Assembly (NCBI RefSeq): GCF_947499945.1
Contig: NZ_CANMQD010000001.1
Span: 124,001 to 188,000 of the forward strand
Direction: 5' to 3'
DNA from: an uncultured Sulfitobacter sp.
GTDB lineage: Bacteria; Pseudomonadota; Alphaproteobacteria; Rhodobacterales; Rhodobacteraceae
DNA: 64,000 bases
Of the stretch, positions 40,483 through 50,133 are shown piece by piece. The notes under the pieces are model-generated. The model ran no database searches. It worked only from the letters and a program-made list of their open reading frames with translations, and was not told where the DNA came from. Each line of letters opens with the position of its first letter. Within the stretch, counting starts at the first letter, position 1. The position numbers and the translations under genes are program-made.

Positions 40483-40637
40483 TCCACCACGGCAAAGGTT
40501 CCCCCGTCTCGATTTAAACAATCAGGCCTTCCCCCCTGCACGCTCCTGCCGTATGAGGTGGGCCAAGTTTTATTGCCAAGTTTATGGCGCGGTCCTTTTG
40601 GGGCCGACAGCCAATGAGCCACCTCGGGAGCGCCACC

Positions 40638-42797
40638 ATGTCAGAGCCAGAAATCACCACAGAGATCATCAAAGCACACGGGCTGTCTGACAGCGAATAC
40701 CAGACCATTCTAAATCTGATGGGCCGCACCCCGACATTCACCGAGTTGGGCATCTTTTCCGCCATGTGGAATGAGCATTGCTCTTATAAATCCTCCAAGA
40801 AATGGCTTCGAACCCTTCCGACCGAAGGCCCCCAAGTTATCTGCGGCCCCGGCGAGAACGCAGGCGTGGTCGACATCGGCGATGGTCAGGCCGTTGTGTT
40901 CAAAATGGAGAGCCACAACCACCCCTCCTACATCGAGCCTTATCAGGGCGCGGCAACAGGTGTAGGCGGCATCCTGCGCGATGTCTTTACCATGGGCGCA
41001 CGCCCGATCGCCTCGATGAATTCCCTGAGTTTTGGCGAGCCGAGCCACCATAAAACCAAACAGCTGGTGCACGGCGTCGTGGGCGGTGTTGGTGGTTATG
41101 GCAACTGCTTTGGTGTGCCATGTGTCGGCGGTGAAGTCCGCTTTGACAAAGCTTATAATGGCAACTGTCTGGTCAACGCCTTTGCGGCAGGCCTCGCCGA
41201 TGCCGACAAAATCTTTTACTCTGCCGCTTCTGGCGTCGGCATGCCTGTCGTCTACCTCGGTGCCAAAACAGGCCGCGACGGTGTGGGCGGTGCAACGATG
41301 GCCTCCGCAGAGTTCGACGACACCATTGAGGACAAGCGCCCCACTGTCCAGGTCGGCGATCCGTTCACTGAAAAACGCCTGATGGAAGCCACGCTTGAGC
41401 TGATGGCAACGGGTGCAGTGATCTCAATCCAAGATATGGGCGCTGCCGGCCTCACCTGTTCCGCCGTTGAGATGGGCGACAAAGGCAATCTTGGCGTGAT
41501 CCTCGATCTTGAAAAAGTTCCCACGCGTGAGCTGAACATGACTGCCTACGAGATGATGCTGTCCGAGTCTCAGGAGCGTATGCTCATGGTCCTGCGCCCC
41601 GAGTTGGAGGCAGAAGCCAAGGCCGTCTTCGACAAGTGGGACCTCGACTTCGCCATTGTCGGAGAGACAATCGCCGAGGACCGCTTCCTCATTCGCCTGA
41701 ATGGAGAGGTCAAAGCAGACCTGCCGCTCAAAGCACTCTCAGGCACCGCCCCCGAATATGACCGCCCATGGATAGAGACACCCGCTGCGGCCCCGCTGGC
41801 AGATGCTCCCACCATTGATCCGATCAACGGGCTGAAAGCTCTGCTCGCCTCCCCTAACTATGCGGGAAAATCGTGGGTCTACGAGCAATATGACACCATG
41901 GTTATGGCGGATTCAGCGCGCACACCCGGCTGGGGCGCAGGCATCGTGCGTGTGCACGATACCGACAAATCGTTGGCCTTCACCTCCGACGTGACCCCCC
42001 GCTATGTAAAAGCGAACCCCTTTGAAGGCGGCAAACAGGCTGTCGCCGAAGCTTACCGCAACCTGACCGCCGTAGGTGCAACGCCCCTCGCCACCACTGA
42101 CAACCTCAACTTCGGAAACCCTGAAAAGCCCGAAATCATGGGCCAATTTGTCGGCGCTATTAAAGGCATCGGCGAAGCAGTTTCCGCGCTCGACATGCCC
42201 ATCGTCTCTGGCAACGTATCGCTTTATAATGAGACAGACGGCTCTGGCATCCTGCCAACGCCTACAATCGGTGCAGTCGGCCTGCTCAAATCAACAACAG
42301 ACATCATTGGCTTTCACGTGACCACGGGCCATGTCGCACTGGTACTCGGCGAGACAAAGGGCCACCTTGGCCAATCCGCCCTTTTGGCCGAAGCATTCAA
42401 CCGCTCCGAAGGCGACTCCCCCCATGTGGACCTCAAAGCCGAAGCCGCCCATGGCGATTTCATCCGCGCCCAACACGTGCTGATCGCCGCCTGTACCGAC
42501 CTCTCGGATGGTGGCCTCGCCCTTGCCGCTTTCGAGATGGCCGATCACGCAGCCTTGGGTCTTGCGCTAGAAACAGACAACACCGCCCAGCTTTTTGGTG
42601 AAGATCAGGGACGCTACCTCATCGCTGCAACGCCTGAGAACGCTGCAACGCTGCTAGCCGCAGCACAGTCAGCAGGCATCCCGCTGAGCCAAGTAGGCGT
42701 ATTCGGTGGTGACACTCTTAGCTTCGGTACAAGCAGCGCAGAACTCGGCGATCTTGCTACGCTCTACCGTGCAAGCTTTGCCGCGACAGTGACCTAA
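40638..42797 (+). CDS. purL: Phosphoribosylformylglycinamidine synthase subunit PurL
   Basis: Fourth step of purine synthesis, the ATP-dependent amidation of FGAR. The 719-residue product is the small PurL type that works with separate PurS and PurQ. It shows [20 protein letters not shown], the ATP and substrate segment [71 protein letters not shown] and the second-half [24 protein letters not shown] precedes the ATG at 40638. purS and purQ are not in the window. Confidence 0.95.
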   Translation: MSEPEITTEIIKAHGLSDSEYQTILNLMGRTPTFTELGIFSAMWNEHCSYKSSKKWLRTLPTEGPQVICGPGENAGVVDIGDGQAVVFKMESHNHPSYIEPYQGAATGVGGILRDVFTMGARPIASMNSLSFGEPSHHKTKQLVHGVVGGVGGYGNCFGVPCVGGEVRFDKAYNGNCLVNAFAAGLADADKIFYSAASGVGMPVVYLGAKTGRDGVGGATMASAEFDDTIEDKRPTVQVGDPFTEKRLMEATLELMATGAVISIQDMGAAGLTCSAVEMGDKGNLGVILDLEKVPTRELNMTAYEMMLSESQERMLMVLRPELEAEAKAVFDKWDLDFAIVGETIAEDRFLIRLNGEVKADLPLKALSGTAPEYDRPWIETPAAAPLADAPTIDPINGLKALLASPNYAGKSWVYEQYDTMVMADSARTPGWGAGIVRVHDTDKSLAFTSDVTPRYVKANPFEGGKQAVAEAYRNLTAVGATPLATTDNLNFGNPEKPEIMGQFVGAIKGIGEAVSALDMPIVSGNVSLYNETDGSGILPTPTIGAVGLLKSTTDIIGFHVTTGHVALVLGETKGHLGQSALLAEAFNRSEGDSPHVDLKAEAAHGDFIRAQHVLIAACTDLSDGGLALAAFEMADHAALGLALETDNTAQLFGEDQGRYLIAATPENAATLLAAAQSAGIPLSQVGVFGGDTLSFGTSSAELGDLATLYRASFAATVT

Positions 42798-42864
42798 GCA
42801 CATCCTTCATTGTTACCAAAAAATTGCGGGGGAATTGGGCTTTGGTCAACGGGGGAAACGCCCC

Positions 42865-44130
42865 CTAGGTTCCCTCTATCATCCCCATCAGCCGCGATTT
42901 TTCGCCCACATCATCGGGTCTTGAAATCGCGGCGGCCAAGGCCTCTAGCGAGGCGATGGAATGGCCAGCGCGGAAACTGTCGACATGAGGCAGCATCGCG
43001 CGAATGCCCGCCGCCTTGGGTGCAAACCCGTCCCAGCGCAACAGCGGATTGAGCCAGATCACGCGCCGCGCAGACAAATGTAGCCGCTGCATTTGACGCG
43101 CCAGAGCCTCAGGATCATCGCGGTCCAACCCGTCTGTAATAAGCAGCACAACAGCCCCCTGCCCCAAAACGCGACGCGACCAGTCACGGTTGAACGCCTC
43201 TAAGCTTTGCCCGATACGCGTGCCGCCCTCCCAATCCTGCGCCTGCGCTCCAGCCGCTTTGAGGGCTGCGTCCACGTCCTGCGTGCGCAAATGCCGCGTG
43301 ATGTTGGTAAGCTGCGTGCCAAAGGTAAAGGCATACACTTGCGCCCAACCTGCCCCCCGCTCATTTGCGACGGCATGAAGAAAATGCAGTATAATGCGAC
43401 TATACTGACTCATCGACCCTGAGATATCACAGAGCACCACCAGATTGGGCCAACGCGGTTTCGGCTTTTTAAACGCCAGCGCATCCATCTCACCGCCCCG
43501 TCGCAGCGCCGCCCGCAAGGAGCGTGCCGCATCCACGCGCCCCTGACCAAAACTGGTCGTAGACCGTCGTGAAGGCAGGGGTTTAATCGGCAGGCTCAAA
43601 CGCGCAAGCATCCGCTTGGCCTCTGCCACTTCCGCAAGGCTCATCAACTCGAAATCCAACGTTTTAAGGCGCTCCGAAGCGGACATCGTCAGTGAGGCAT
43701 CCACCTCGATCACCGTCTCTTCCTCGCGGGCGTCGGTCTCTTCGGAGCGCGGTGGTGCCTCGGCCCCATCCAGAAGTGCCTCCGCCGCGCGTTTCTCGGC
43801 CGCTTGTGCAGGTCTCTCCTCTTGCACCCCGCGAATGGCGGGCAGCATGGCGGCCATCATATGCTCCAGAAATCGCGGATCGCGCCAATAGAGGCGAAAA
43901 AGCTGTGCAAAGATACGAGCGTGTTCGGGACGGTTCACAAAACAGGCGTGTAGCGTCCAGTAAAAGTCCCGCTTTTCACTAAATCCTGCCGCCTCTACCG
44001 CCCGGATCGCATCAATCACGCGTCCTGGACCAATTGGCAGCCCTGCACGGCGCAACGCGCGGGCAAAATGGGTGATGTTTCCCGCAAGGCGCGGCTTTTC
44101 GGGCAGCTCTAGGGGGATATGCTCAACCAT
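42865..44130 (-). CDS. CoxE-like von Willebrand factor A domain protein
   Basis: A 421-residue protein of the CoxE/VWA family. The middle region is acidic and the C-terminal half has a VWA domain with the metal-ion site NLVVLCDISGSMSQYSR (DxSxS). It is followed by GWAQVYAFTFGTQLTNITRH and GQGAVVLLITDGLDRDDPEAL. Such proteins pair with MoxR AAA+ ATPases as chaperones for metal-cofactor enzymes or membrane complexes. The partner ATPase gene lies just upstream on the same strand. The client is unknown; no carbon monoxide dehydrogenase genes are nearby. A 6-bp palindrome, CTCGAC-N5-GTCGAG, lies between the two genes at 44144-44160. Confidence 0.87.
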   Translation of the reverse strand: MVEHIPLELPEKPRLAGNITHFARALRRAGLPIGPGRVIDAIRAVEAAGFSEKRDFYWTLHACFVNRPEHARIFAQLFRLYWRDPRFLEHMMAAMLPAIRGVQEERPAQAAEKRAAEALLDGAEAPPRSEETDAREEETVIEVDASLTMSASERLKTLDFELMSLAEVAEAKRMLARLSLPIKPLPSRRSTTSFGQGRVDAARSLRAALRRGGEMDALAFKKPKPRWPNLVVLCDISGSMSQYSRIILHFLHAVANERGAGWAQVYAFTFGTQLTNITRHLRTQDVDAALKAAGAQAQDWEGGTRIGQSLEAFNRDWSRRVLGQGAVVLLITDGLDRDDPEALARQMQRLHLSARRVIWLNPLLRWDGFAPKAAGIRAMLPHVDSFRAGHSIASLEALAAAISRPDDVGEKSRLMGMIEGT

Positions 44131-44193
44131 TCTGCATCCCCTGCTCGACCTTAAGTCGAGGGTTTGAGTTTAAGTGAGTAATGAAAAAACGGG

Positions 44194-45099
44194 TCATACT
44201 TCTAGGCTGGCGCGCGCCTCATCCAGCAGGCGTTTGGCTTCTGATCCTTGGAGTTTTGCGATGTCGTCTTGATATTTCAGCACCGCGCCAAGCGTATCAG
44301 CAATGACTTCGGGACTGAGGGTGAGAACGTCAAGCGCCAGCAGGCACTTAGCCCAGTCAATCGTCTCGGCAACGCCGGGTTTTTTGAACAAATCCTCAGT
44401 ACGCAGACGTTGGACAAAGGCCACAACCTCCCGGCTCAGCGCTTCGGCGGCTTCTGGCGCTCGGGCGGTGAGAATATCCATCTCCCGCTCAAAATCGGGG
44501 TAATCGACCCAGTGGTACAGACATCGGCGCTTGAGCGCATCATGGACCTCTCGGGTGCGGTTGGAGGTGAGGATAACGATCGGCGGCTCTGGTGCTTTGA
44601 TTGTGCCCATTTCGGGGATCGTGACCTGAAAATCGCTCAGCGCTTCGAGCAGAAACGCCTCGAATGGTGCGTCCGTACGGTCAAGCTCGTCAATGAGCAA
44701 GACAGGCGCACCATTCTCGTCAGGACGCAATGCCTGCAACAATGGGCGTTCAATCAAAAACTCCTCGCTGAACAGCTCGGCGTTTAGGGCTTTTCGATCA
44801 GCACCTCCAGCTGCCTCGGCCGTCCGTATCGCAATCATCTGCGCGGCAAAGTTCCACTCATATACCGCAGAGGACGCATCAAGCCCTTCGTAGCATTGCA
44901 GGCGGATCAGGCGTTTACCCATGCTTGCAGCCAGCGCCTTGGCGATTTCCGTCTTACCCACCCCCGCCTCTCCTTCAAGGAACAGCGGACGCCCCAACTT
45001 TAGGCTCAAGAAGACAACTGTGGCCAAAGGGCGCCCGCAGACATAGCCCTGCTCCGACAGCATCTTTTGCACCGCATCAATGGATGAAATATCTGTCAT
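44194..45099 (-). CDS. MoxR family AAA+ ATPase
   Basis: A 301-residue MoxR-type ATPase. Walker A is FLEGEAGVGKTEIAKALA near residue 40, Walker B is APVLLIDELDRTDAPFEA, and sensor 1 is VILTSNRTREVHDALKRR. MoxR proteins act with VWA partners to fold or load cofactors into enzyme complexes. It is the first gene of the MoxR-VWA pair and is divergent from the glycosyltransferase cluster across 245 bases. Confidence 0.92.
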   Translation of the reverse strand: MTDISSIDAVQKMLSEQGYVCGRPLATVVFLSLKLGRPLFLEGEAGVGKTEIAKALAASMGKRLIRLQCYEGLDASSAVYEWNFAAQMIAIRTAEAAGGADRKALNAELFSEEFLIERPLLQALRPDENGAPVLLIDELDRTDAPFEAFLLEALSDFQVTIPEMGTIKAPEPPIVILTSNRTREVHDALKRRCLYHWVDYPDFEREMDILTARAPEAAEALSREVVAFVQRLRTEDLFKKPGVAETIDWAKCLLALDVLTLSPEVIADTLGAVLKYQDDIAKLQGSEAKRLLDEARASLEV

Positions 45100-45174
45100 A
45101 GTCTGCGCGCTCCCGTTTTGCTGCGCTCAGAAGGCCACCGCCTGGGCCAAGGGTCAAGGTGACAATGATAGATA

Positions 45175-45199
45175 TGTCACGTCACAGGGCCACGTGACA
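45175..45199. promoter_or_regulatory. Perfect 8-bp dyad in the moxR-glycosyltransferase spacer
   Basis: TGTCACGT (45175-45182) and ACGTGACA (45192-45199) are separated by nine bases. The dyad lies 76 bases before the moxR start and 146 bases before the glycosyltransferase start, a typical operator position. The regulator is unknown. Confidence 0.5.
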
Positions 45200-45344
45200 C
45201 GCCTATGATTGACGCGATTCGCACAAACTGGCATCCTTTATTGAGATAATAAGAGGTTATGGGCCAAATCGGCACTGTGATCCTATAATGAGGCGGACAT
45301 GTTTAATTCCAAGCGGCGTGCAGCTCCCAATGCGGGAGGCTGCT

Positions 45345-46397
45345 ATGGCGAATGATTTAAAGATCATAGCTGTGACTTGTGTGAAGAATGAAGGCCCGTT
45401 CCTGCTGGAATGGATCGCTTTTCACCAATGCATCGGTGTGACTGATTTCCTGTTCTACTCTAATGATTGCGACGACGGGACGGATACGCTGCTGGATGCG
45501 CTGGCGGAGTTGGGGCATGTCACCCACCTGACCAACCCTGCGGAGGGGCGCAATTACCAGATGGAAGCGCTTAAGGATGCCAAGGGGCAGAACGTGGTGC
45601 AGGATGCCGACTGGGTCTGGATTGCAGATGTGGACGAATTTCCAAATATTCACGTTGGGGATCACAGCTTTGCCGCTTTGATTGACGCTTGCGGTGATCC
45701 GCAGACGATTAGCCTAAACTTCCAGTTCTTTGCCAACAATGACATTGAAGCTTTCGAAGATCGCCCCGTGATCGAGCAGTTCACCCGCAGTCATAATCCT
45801 GACATGTGGTGTGGCGAGGCTGCTGTTGAAGTCAAATCACTCGTCCGGCAGGATTTCCCGCTCCATTATTTTGGCGCGCATCGCCCCTTCTTTAAGCCCA
45901 AGGTAAAGAAGAAACAGCGCCCCAGCTGGACTGACGGTTCAGGCCGCGATGTGCCGCACCGCTTTTTGGTCGCAGCCAATCCGCGCCGCATCCGCCGTTT
46001 TCCCGCAGCGGGATCGCGGGCGTTCGCCACGTTGAACCATTACGCCCTGCGCAGCCTTGACAGCTATCTGGTCAAGAATGACCGCGGCGATGTGAACCGC
46101 GAGAACCGCGCATTTGACGATACCTACTGGCGCGAGCGGAACGACCCGGCATGGGAGGATACCTCCATCCACCGCTACCTGCCTGCGCTGAAAAAGCAGA
46201 TGAATAAGCTCAAAGCGCAAAGCAATATCGGTGCCCTGCATGACGCCAGCGTTGCCGCCCATATTGCCAAACGTGACGCCCTGCTGACGCGACCCGAATA
46301 CCGCGACATGCAAAAGCAGTTGAGAAAGGCCTCAAAACTACCGCCCCAGGAGGAGCAGATGTTGCGCGATCTGGGGCTGTTGGAGGAAAACGCGTGA
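45345..46397 (+). CDS. Glycosyltransferase family 2-like protein (first of three)
   Basis: A 350-residue glycosyltransferase of the Glyco_tranf_2_4 type. The nucleotide-sugar fold begins near residue 9 (VTCVKNEGPFLLEWIAFHQ), with FLFYSNDCDDGTDTLL and the metal-binding DVDEF near residue 95. The C-terminal part has LNHYALRSLDSYLVKNDRG, shared with the two other glycosyltransferases in the cluster. ATG at 45345 with GGGAGG upstream was chosen. It is the first gene of five overlapping genes. No signal peptide or membrane helix is seen, so it would act in the cytoplasm. Donor and acceptor are unknown. Confidence 0.88.
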   Translation: MANDLKIIAVTCVKNEGPFLLEWIAFHQCIGVTDFLFYSNDCDDGTDTLLDALAELGHVTHLTNPAEGRNYQMEALKDAKGQNVVQDADWVWIADVDEFPNIHVGDHSFAALIDACGDPQTISLNFQFFANNDIEAFEDRPVIEQFTRSHNPDMWCGEAAVEVKSLVRQDFPLHYFGAHRPFFKPKVKKKQRPSWTDGSGRDVPHRFLVAANPRRIRRFPAAGSRAFATLNHYALRSLDSYLVKNDRGDVNRENRAFDDTYWRERNDPAWEDTSIHRYLPALKKQMNKLKAQSNIGALHDASVAAHIAKRDALLTRPEYRDMQKQLRKASKLPPQEEQMLRDLGLLEENA

Positions 46398-47035
46398 GCA
46401 GCTTCAAGATCGTCAATCTAGGCCTTCCAAAGACAGGTACAACCACATTGGCCCGTGCGCTCAAGATCGCAGGTTTTCGCGTGGCGGATCACCGTATTCG
46501 CCCCCGCCAGACAGATACACCCGCGCTCAAAGACGCTTTTGTTGCCGACCTGCTGTATCAAGGCTATTTCCAAAGCGGCGATCCCGCCGAGTTCTTTGAG
46601 GACTTCATTGCATTGACCGAGTTGAGCTGCCTGCGTAAAGGTAAATCGCTTTGGCCGCAGATGGATTTCGGCCTGATCGATGCGATCCGCACGCACCACC
46701 CCGATGTGCGCTTTCTCGCTTCACGCCGCGACAGCTGGGATCTATCCCAATCCATGCTCGCATGGTCCGATCTGGGCACCGACCGGCTACCTGCTTCTGA
46801 CATCCCCGGTCTACCCGAAGGCTATGGGGAGACCTCACGCGAGCGGATTCAATGGATTGACGGGCATTACGCACATCTGCGTAACATCTTTGCGGGTGAT
46901 ACGACTTTTATGGAATATGACGTGGCTGACAGCAGCGCTCATGCGGCAATAGAGGCACACATCGGCGCCGCCCTGCCGTGGTGGGGCCAAGCCAACGCAA
47001 ATCCCAATGCACCCCATGAAAACAAGGCAGGCTGA
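46394..47035 (+). CDS. Sulfotransferase family protein
   Basis: A 213-residue P-loop protein of the sulfotransferase type. The N-terminal VNLGLPKTGTTTLARALK matches the 5'-phosphosulfate-binding loop that grips PAPS. VRFLASRRDSWDLSQSML resembles the 3'-phosphate-binding region. It is shorter than most carbohydrate sulfotransferases. The GTG start overlaps the previous stop by four bases (GTGA), and its stop overlaps the next start (TGATG). In this context it probably sulfates a glycan or another product of the cluster. Confidence 0.8.
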   Translation: MSSFKIVNLGLPKTGTTTLARALKIAGFRVADHRIRPRQTDTPALKDAFVADLLYQGYFQSGDPAEFFEDFIALTELSCLRKGKSLWPQMDFGLIDAIRTHHPDVRFLASRRDSWDLSQSMLAWSDLGTDRLPASDIPGLPEGYGETSRERIQWIDGHYAHLRNIFAGDTTFMEYDVADSSAHAAIEAHIGAALPWWGQANANPNAPHENKAG

Positions 47036-49434
47036 TGCGCATATTCCTCCATATCGGTCCTGAAGAGGCCAGTGCATCGCGGGTGCAATCGGTGCTTGCA
47101 GATAAACGTGATCAGCTAAGCCGGAAGGGTGTCCTGTTTGCACGCAGTGCGGGTAACAAGAACCACACACGGCTGTTCATGTCTGTGACCGACCCGGGTC
47201 ATGTCGATCCGCTGCGTTTTAACCGCGGCTATATTACACCGCAAAAACAGGCCATTTTGCGCGATACGCTCATCACTGACCTGACACGGGAAGTGGAGCA
47301 GAACACGCCTGACACGCTCATTTTGTCTTGTGCGCAGCTTGGCAACAGCCTGCGCACAGCATCCGAGCTGGAACGTCTGCGCGATCTGCTGCTGCCGCTC
47401 TCGGATGATATTGCGGTGGTCGCCCATGTCGACCTTCCCACACGCATGCTTGCACGCGCCTACGCCGCCCAAATTCTAGAAGGGCGCGGTCTCTCGCTGC
47501 AGGCCGAGCTTGATCTGGTCGGCAGCGACAGTTGGTGGCAATCTGCCCTCGACGCCTGCCCGCAAATTGATCCCGCCGCAGGTGTCTTTGCAGAGACGCA
47601 GAGCCCGACCCACTGGATTGACCTGCCTGCACTGGTGGCGTTTTGGGACGGGACATTTGGCAAAGGAGCCACACAGCTTCACAGCTATGACGCCGACCGG
47701 TTTGCGGCCAAGGATGTAGCCGAAGATGTGGCGTCCGCTTTCCAGATAGAGGGCAATTTCGGCAAGGCAGAGGATATGGCGTCCCCGCCCCCTATGCCAG
47801 AGGCCGCAATGACACGGGGCCGACAGCTCAACGCACTCATCCTCCAAGTGCTCGCAAGTCGCCAGCGCATCCTCCCGCGCCAGCTCTGGCGAAGCTTTGT
47901 GCAGGATGTGGCAGTCCAAGGTCAACCCCTCGACATTGCCGCGCTGCACCCAATTACCAAGCATTTTGCCAAAGACCTCAAGGATTTGCTGAAAGCGCAC
48001 CCGACCCTGCACGCCGACACGTTCAAAGCGCCCCGCGCAAAAGGCAGCTGGTCCGAGGCGGACCCGCTGTTCGGCTTTCGCCCCTCCCAATACCTGCTGG
48101 GCTATATGTGGCGCATCGACAAAGCGACCCGCGAAGAGCAGCAAAAGCGTGCCGCCGATCTGGCGCGGCTGGCGGGAACTGTGGCAAAATCTGCTGAAGC
48201 ACCACGCGATGAGGCCGCGCCACGCAGTGAAGACGACACACCCGATGGGCTGTCCGCCTATGCGCGCAAGATTATGCCGCCGCTGGCTGTGCAAAACTTC
48301 GAGGGGCTGCGCACCTCATCCTTTGCCCCCCACAACAAAATGGGATCAGTCAACGAGGAAGAACTGGCCGCCGCCTACACCCCGATCACCCCGCGCGAGC
48401 TGCCAGAGGGAAACACTGGCAATGTCATTGTCGGATGTATGAAGAACGAGGCACCTTATATTGTAGAATGGGTCGCCTACCACCGCGCCATGGGTGTGGA
48501 TAATTTCCTTATTTATACAAATGGATGTGAGGACGGCACCTCAGAAATCCTCGACCGCCTACAAGAGATGGGCGTTCTCCAGCACCGCAACAACGACGAA
48601 TGGAAGGGGAATTCGCCACAGCAATATGCCCTAAACCAGTCGCTCAAAGAGCCGCTGATCAAAAACGCGGAATGGATCATCCACATCGATGTGGATGAGT
48701 TTATGAACGTGCGCTGCGGCAATGGGACATTGCAGGATTTTCTCGCTGCTGTGCCAGACGCCACCAATGTCGCCATGACGTGGCGCATGTTTGGTCATAA
48801 CGGGGTAACGCAACTCAATGATGATATGGTCATAGACCAGTTCGAGACTTGCGCCCCCAAGTTCTGTCCAAAGCCGCATACTGTCTGGGGCTTTAAGACC
48901 ATGTTCAAGAACATCGGTGCTTACGAAAAAATCTCCTGTCACCGGCCCAACAAACTCGACGAGGCATTCAAAAACAAGGTCAAATGGGTCAATGGCTCGG
49001 GCAAGGATATGACCCGCGAAGTGGCCGAAAACGGCTGGCGTTCATCAAAGAAATCAGTGGGCTATGATCTGATCCAGCTTAACCACTATGCCCTGCGTTC
49101 CGCCGAAAGTTTCCTGATCAAACGCCAGCGTGGGCGCGCACTGCATGTCGACCGCTCCATCGGGATCAACTACTGGATCCGCATGGATTGGTCCGATTTC
49201 CGCGACATCACAATTAAGAGGAACATGCAGCGCCTCCAGCTTGAGTACAAGCGTCTGATGCAGGACGATATTTTGCGCGGCTGGCACGAAAAAGGCCGCG
49301 ACTGGCACTGCGCAAAGGCAGCCGAGCTGCACCAGAACCCTGAATTCGCGGACCTCTACAAAGAAGCGCTCGCCGTCAAACTTACCGAGACTGAGCGCGT
49401 GGCCTATGCCCTTGCACTGGATTTGGAGAGCTAG
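47035..49434 (+). CDS. Glycosyltransferase family 2-like protein with degenerate sulfotransferase-like N-terminus
   Basis: A 799-residue fusion. The C-terminal part from about residue 460 is a glycosyltransferase like its neighbours (IVGCMKNEAPYIVEWVAYHR, then FLIYTNGCEDGTSEIL, DVDEF near residue 552, LNHYALRSAESFLIKRQRGR). The N-terminus, MRIFLHIGPEEASASRVQSV and KGVLFARSAGNKNHTRLF, has the layout of bacterial sulfotransferases. However, EEASAS stands where KTGTT/S would bind PAPS, so sulfotransfer activity is probably lost. Residues 240-450 are of unknown type. It overlaps the sulfotransferase gene by one base and abuts the FkbM gene. Confidence 0.85.
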   Translation: MRIFLHIGPEEASASRVQSVLADKRDQLSRKGVLFARSAGNKNHTRLFMSVTDPGHVDPLRFNRGYITPQKQAILRDTLITDLTREVEQNTPDTLILSCAQLGNSLRTASELERLRDLLLPLSDDIAVVAHVDLPTRMLARAYAAQILEGRGLSLQAELDLVGSDSWWQSALDACPQIDPAAGVFAETQSPTHWIDLPALVAFWDGTFGKGATQLHSYDADRFAAKDVAEDVASAFQIEGNFGKAEDMASPPPMPEAAMTRGRQLNALILQVLASRQRILPRQLWRSFVQDVAVQGQPLDIAALHPITKHFAKDLKDLLKAHPTLHADTFKAPRAKGSWSEADPLFGFRPSQYLLGYMWRIDKATREEQQKRAADLARLAGTVAKSAEAPRDEAAPRSEDDTPDGLSAYARKIMPPLAVQNFEGLRTSSFAPHNKMGSVNEEELAAAYTPITPRELPEGNTGNVIVGCMKNEAPYIVEWVAYHRAMGVDNFLIYTNGCEDGTSEILDRLQEMGVLQHRNNDEWKGNSPQQYALNQSLKEPLIKNAEWIIHIDVDEFMNVRCGNGTLQDFLAAVPDATNVAMTWRMFGHNGVTQLNDDMVIDQFETCAPKFCPKPHTVWGFKTMFKNIGAYEKISCHRPNKLDEAFKNKVKWVNGSGKDMTREVAENGWRSSKKSVGYDLIQLNHYALRSAESFLIKRQRGRALHVDRSIGINYWIRMDWSDFRDITIKRNMQRLQLEYKRLMQDDILRGWHEKGRDWHCAKAAELHQNPEFADLYKEALAVKLTETERVAYALALDLES

Positions 49435-50133
49435 ATGAGTGACGCGGGCGTTACCCCCAACCCCTTTGTCATGTCAAAGGGTATCAAGTTCCCCAAGGAC
49501 GGGCACTTCATTACCGGACAGTTGCGAACCGCCCTGCGTGAGAACCGCTATGAGGCAAAAGAGGCGCAATGCGTCCTTCGGCTGGTACGCGACGAAGATA
49601 CAGTGATTGAGTTGGGCGCAGGCATCGGATTTATGTCCACACTGGTCGCCACGCGGCGTAATATCAAAGGCGTTTTTGCCTTTGAGGCCAACCCCGCCCT
49701 CATCCCCTATATCCAGTCCGTGCATGCCGCCAATGATCTGACCAACGCCCATGTCACCCATGGCATTCTGGGCAAACGCAATGGCAGCGCAAAGTTCTAT
49801 GTGCGCAATAATTTACTGTCTTCTTCCATGGAAAAAATTGAGGGCGACACAGCCGAGAATACACGAGAAGTGAAGGTCGATGTTCTAAACGCGTCCCATG
49901 TGTTTAAGGAGATTCAGCCTAATATCCTTATCGCCGATATAGAGGGGGCCGAGGCGCATCTTCTGCCCCACCTCGATCTCACGGGCCTGCGCGGCGCTAT
50001 GATCGAGCTGCACCCGCAATATATCGGTCCAGAAGGGGTCAACACAGTGTTCCGCGCCATGATAGACGCAGGCCTTGCCTATTATCCTCGCGGCTCCACT
50101 CATAAGGTCGTCTGTTTCAGACGCGCGTGGTAA
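49435..50133 (+). CDS. FkbM family methyltransferase
   Basis: A 232-residue SAM-dependent methyltransferase. Motif I is DTVIELGAGIGFMSTLVATR near residues 57-76. Then follow GVFAFEANPALIPYIQ, the FkbM-typical VKVDVLNASHVF and NILIADIEGAEAHLLPHLDL. FkbM proteins methylate hydroxyl groups of sugars or polyketides. Here the likely acceptor is a glycan made by the flanking transferases. The start abuts the preceding stop, and its stop shares a base with the next start. Confidence 0.87.
   Translation: MSDAGVTPNPFVMSKGIKFPKDGHFITGQLRTALRENRYEAKEAQCVLRLVRDEDTVIELGAGIGFMSTLVATRRNIKGVFAFEANPALIPYIQSVHAANDLTNAHVTHGILGKRNGSAKFYVRNNLLSSSMEKIEGDTAENTREVKVDVLNASHVFKEIQPNILIADIEGAEAHLLPHLDLTGLRGAMIELHPQYIGPEGVNTVFRAMIDAGLAYYPRGSTHKVVCFRRAW

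Noticed and set aside
40413..40517. A 34-codon leader peptide starting at GTG 40413
   Set aside because: It has a plausible ribosome site, but the frame runs through the terminator hairpin and T-run and shows no codon bias of an attenuator.
4059..45232. A 15-base word TTCGCACAAACTGGC shared by the nrdJ upstream region (4059) and the moxR spacer (45218)
   Set aside because: One shared word of this length is expected by chance in a window of this size, and the flanks do not match.
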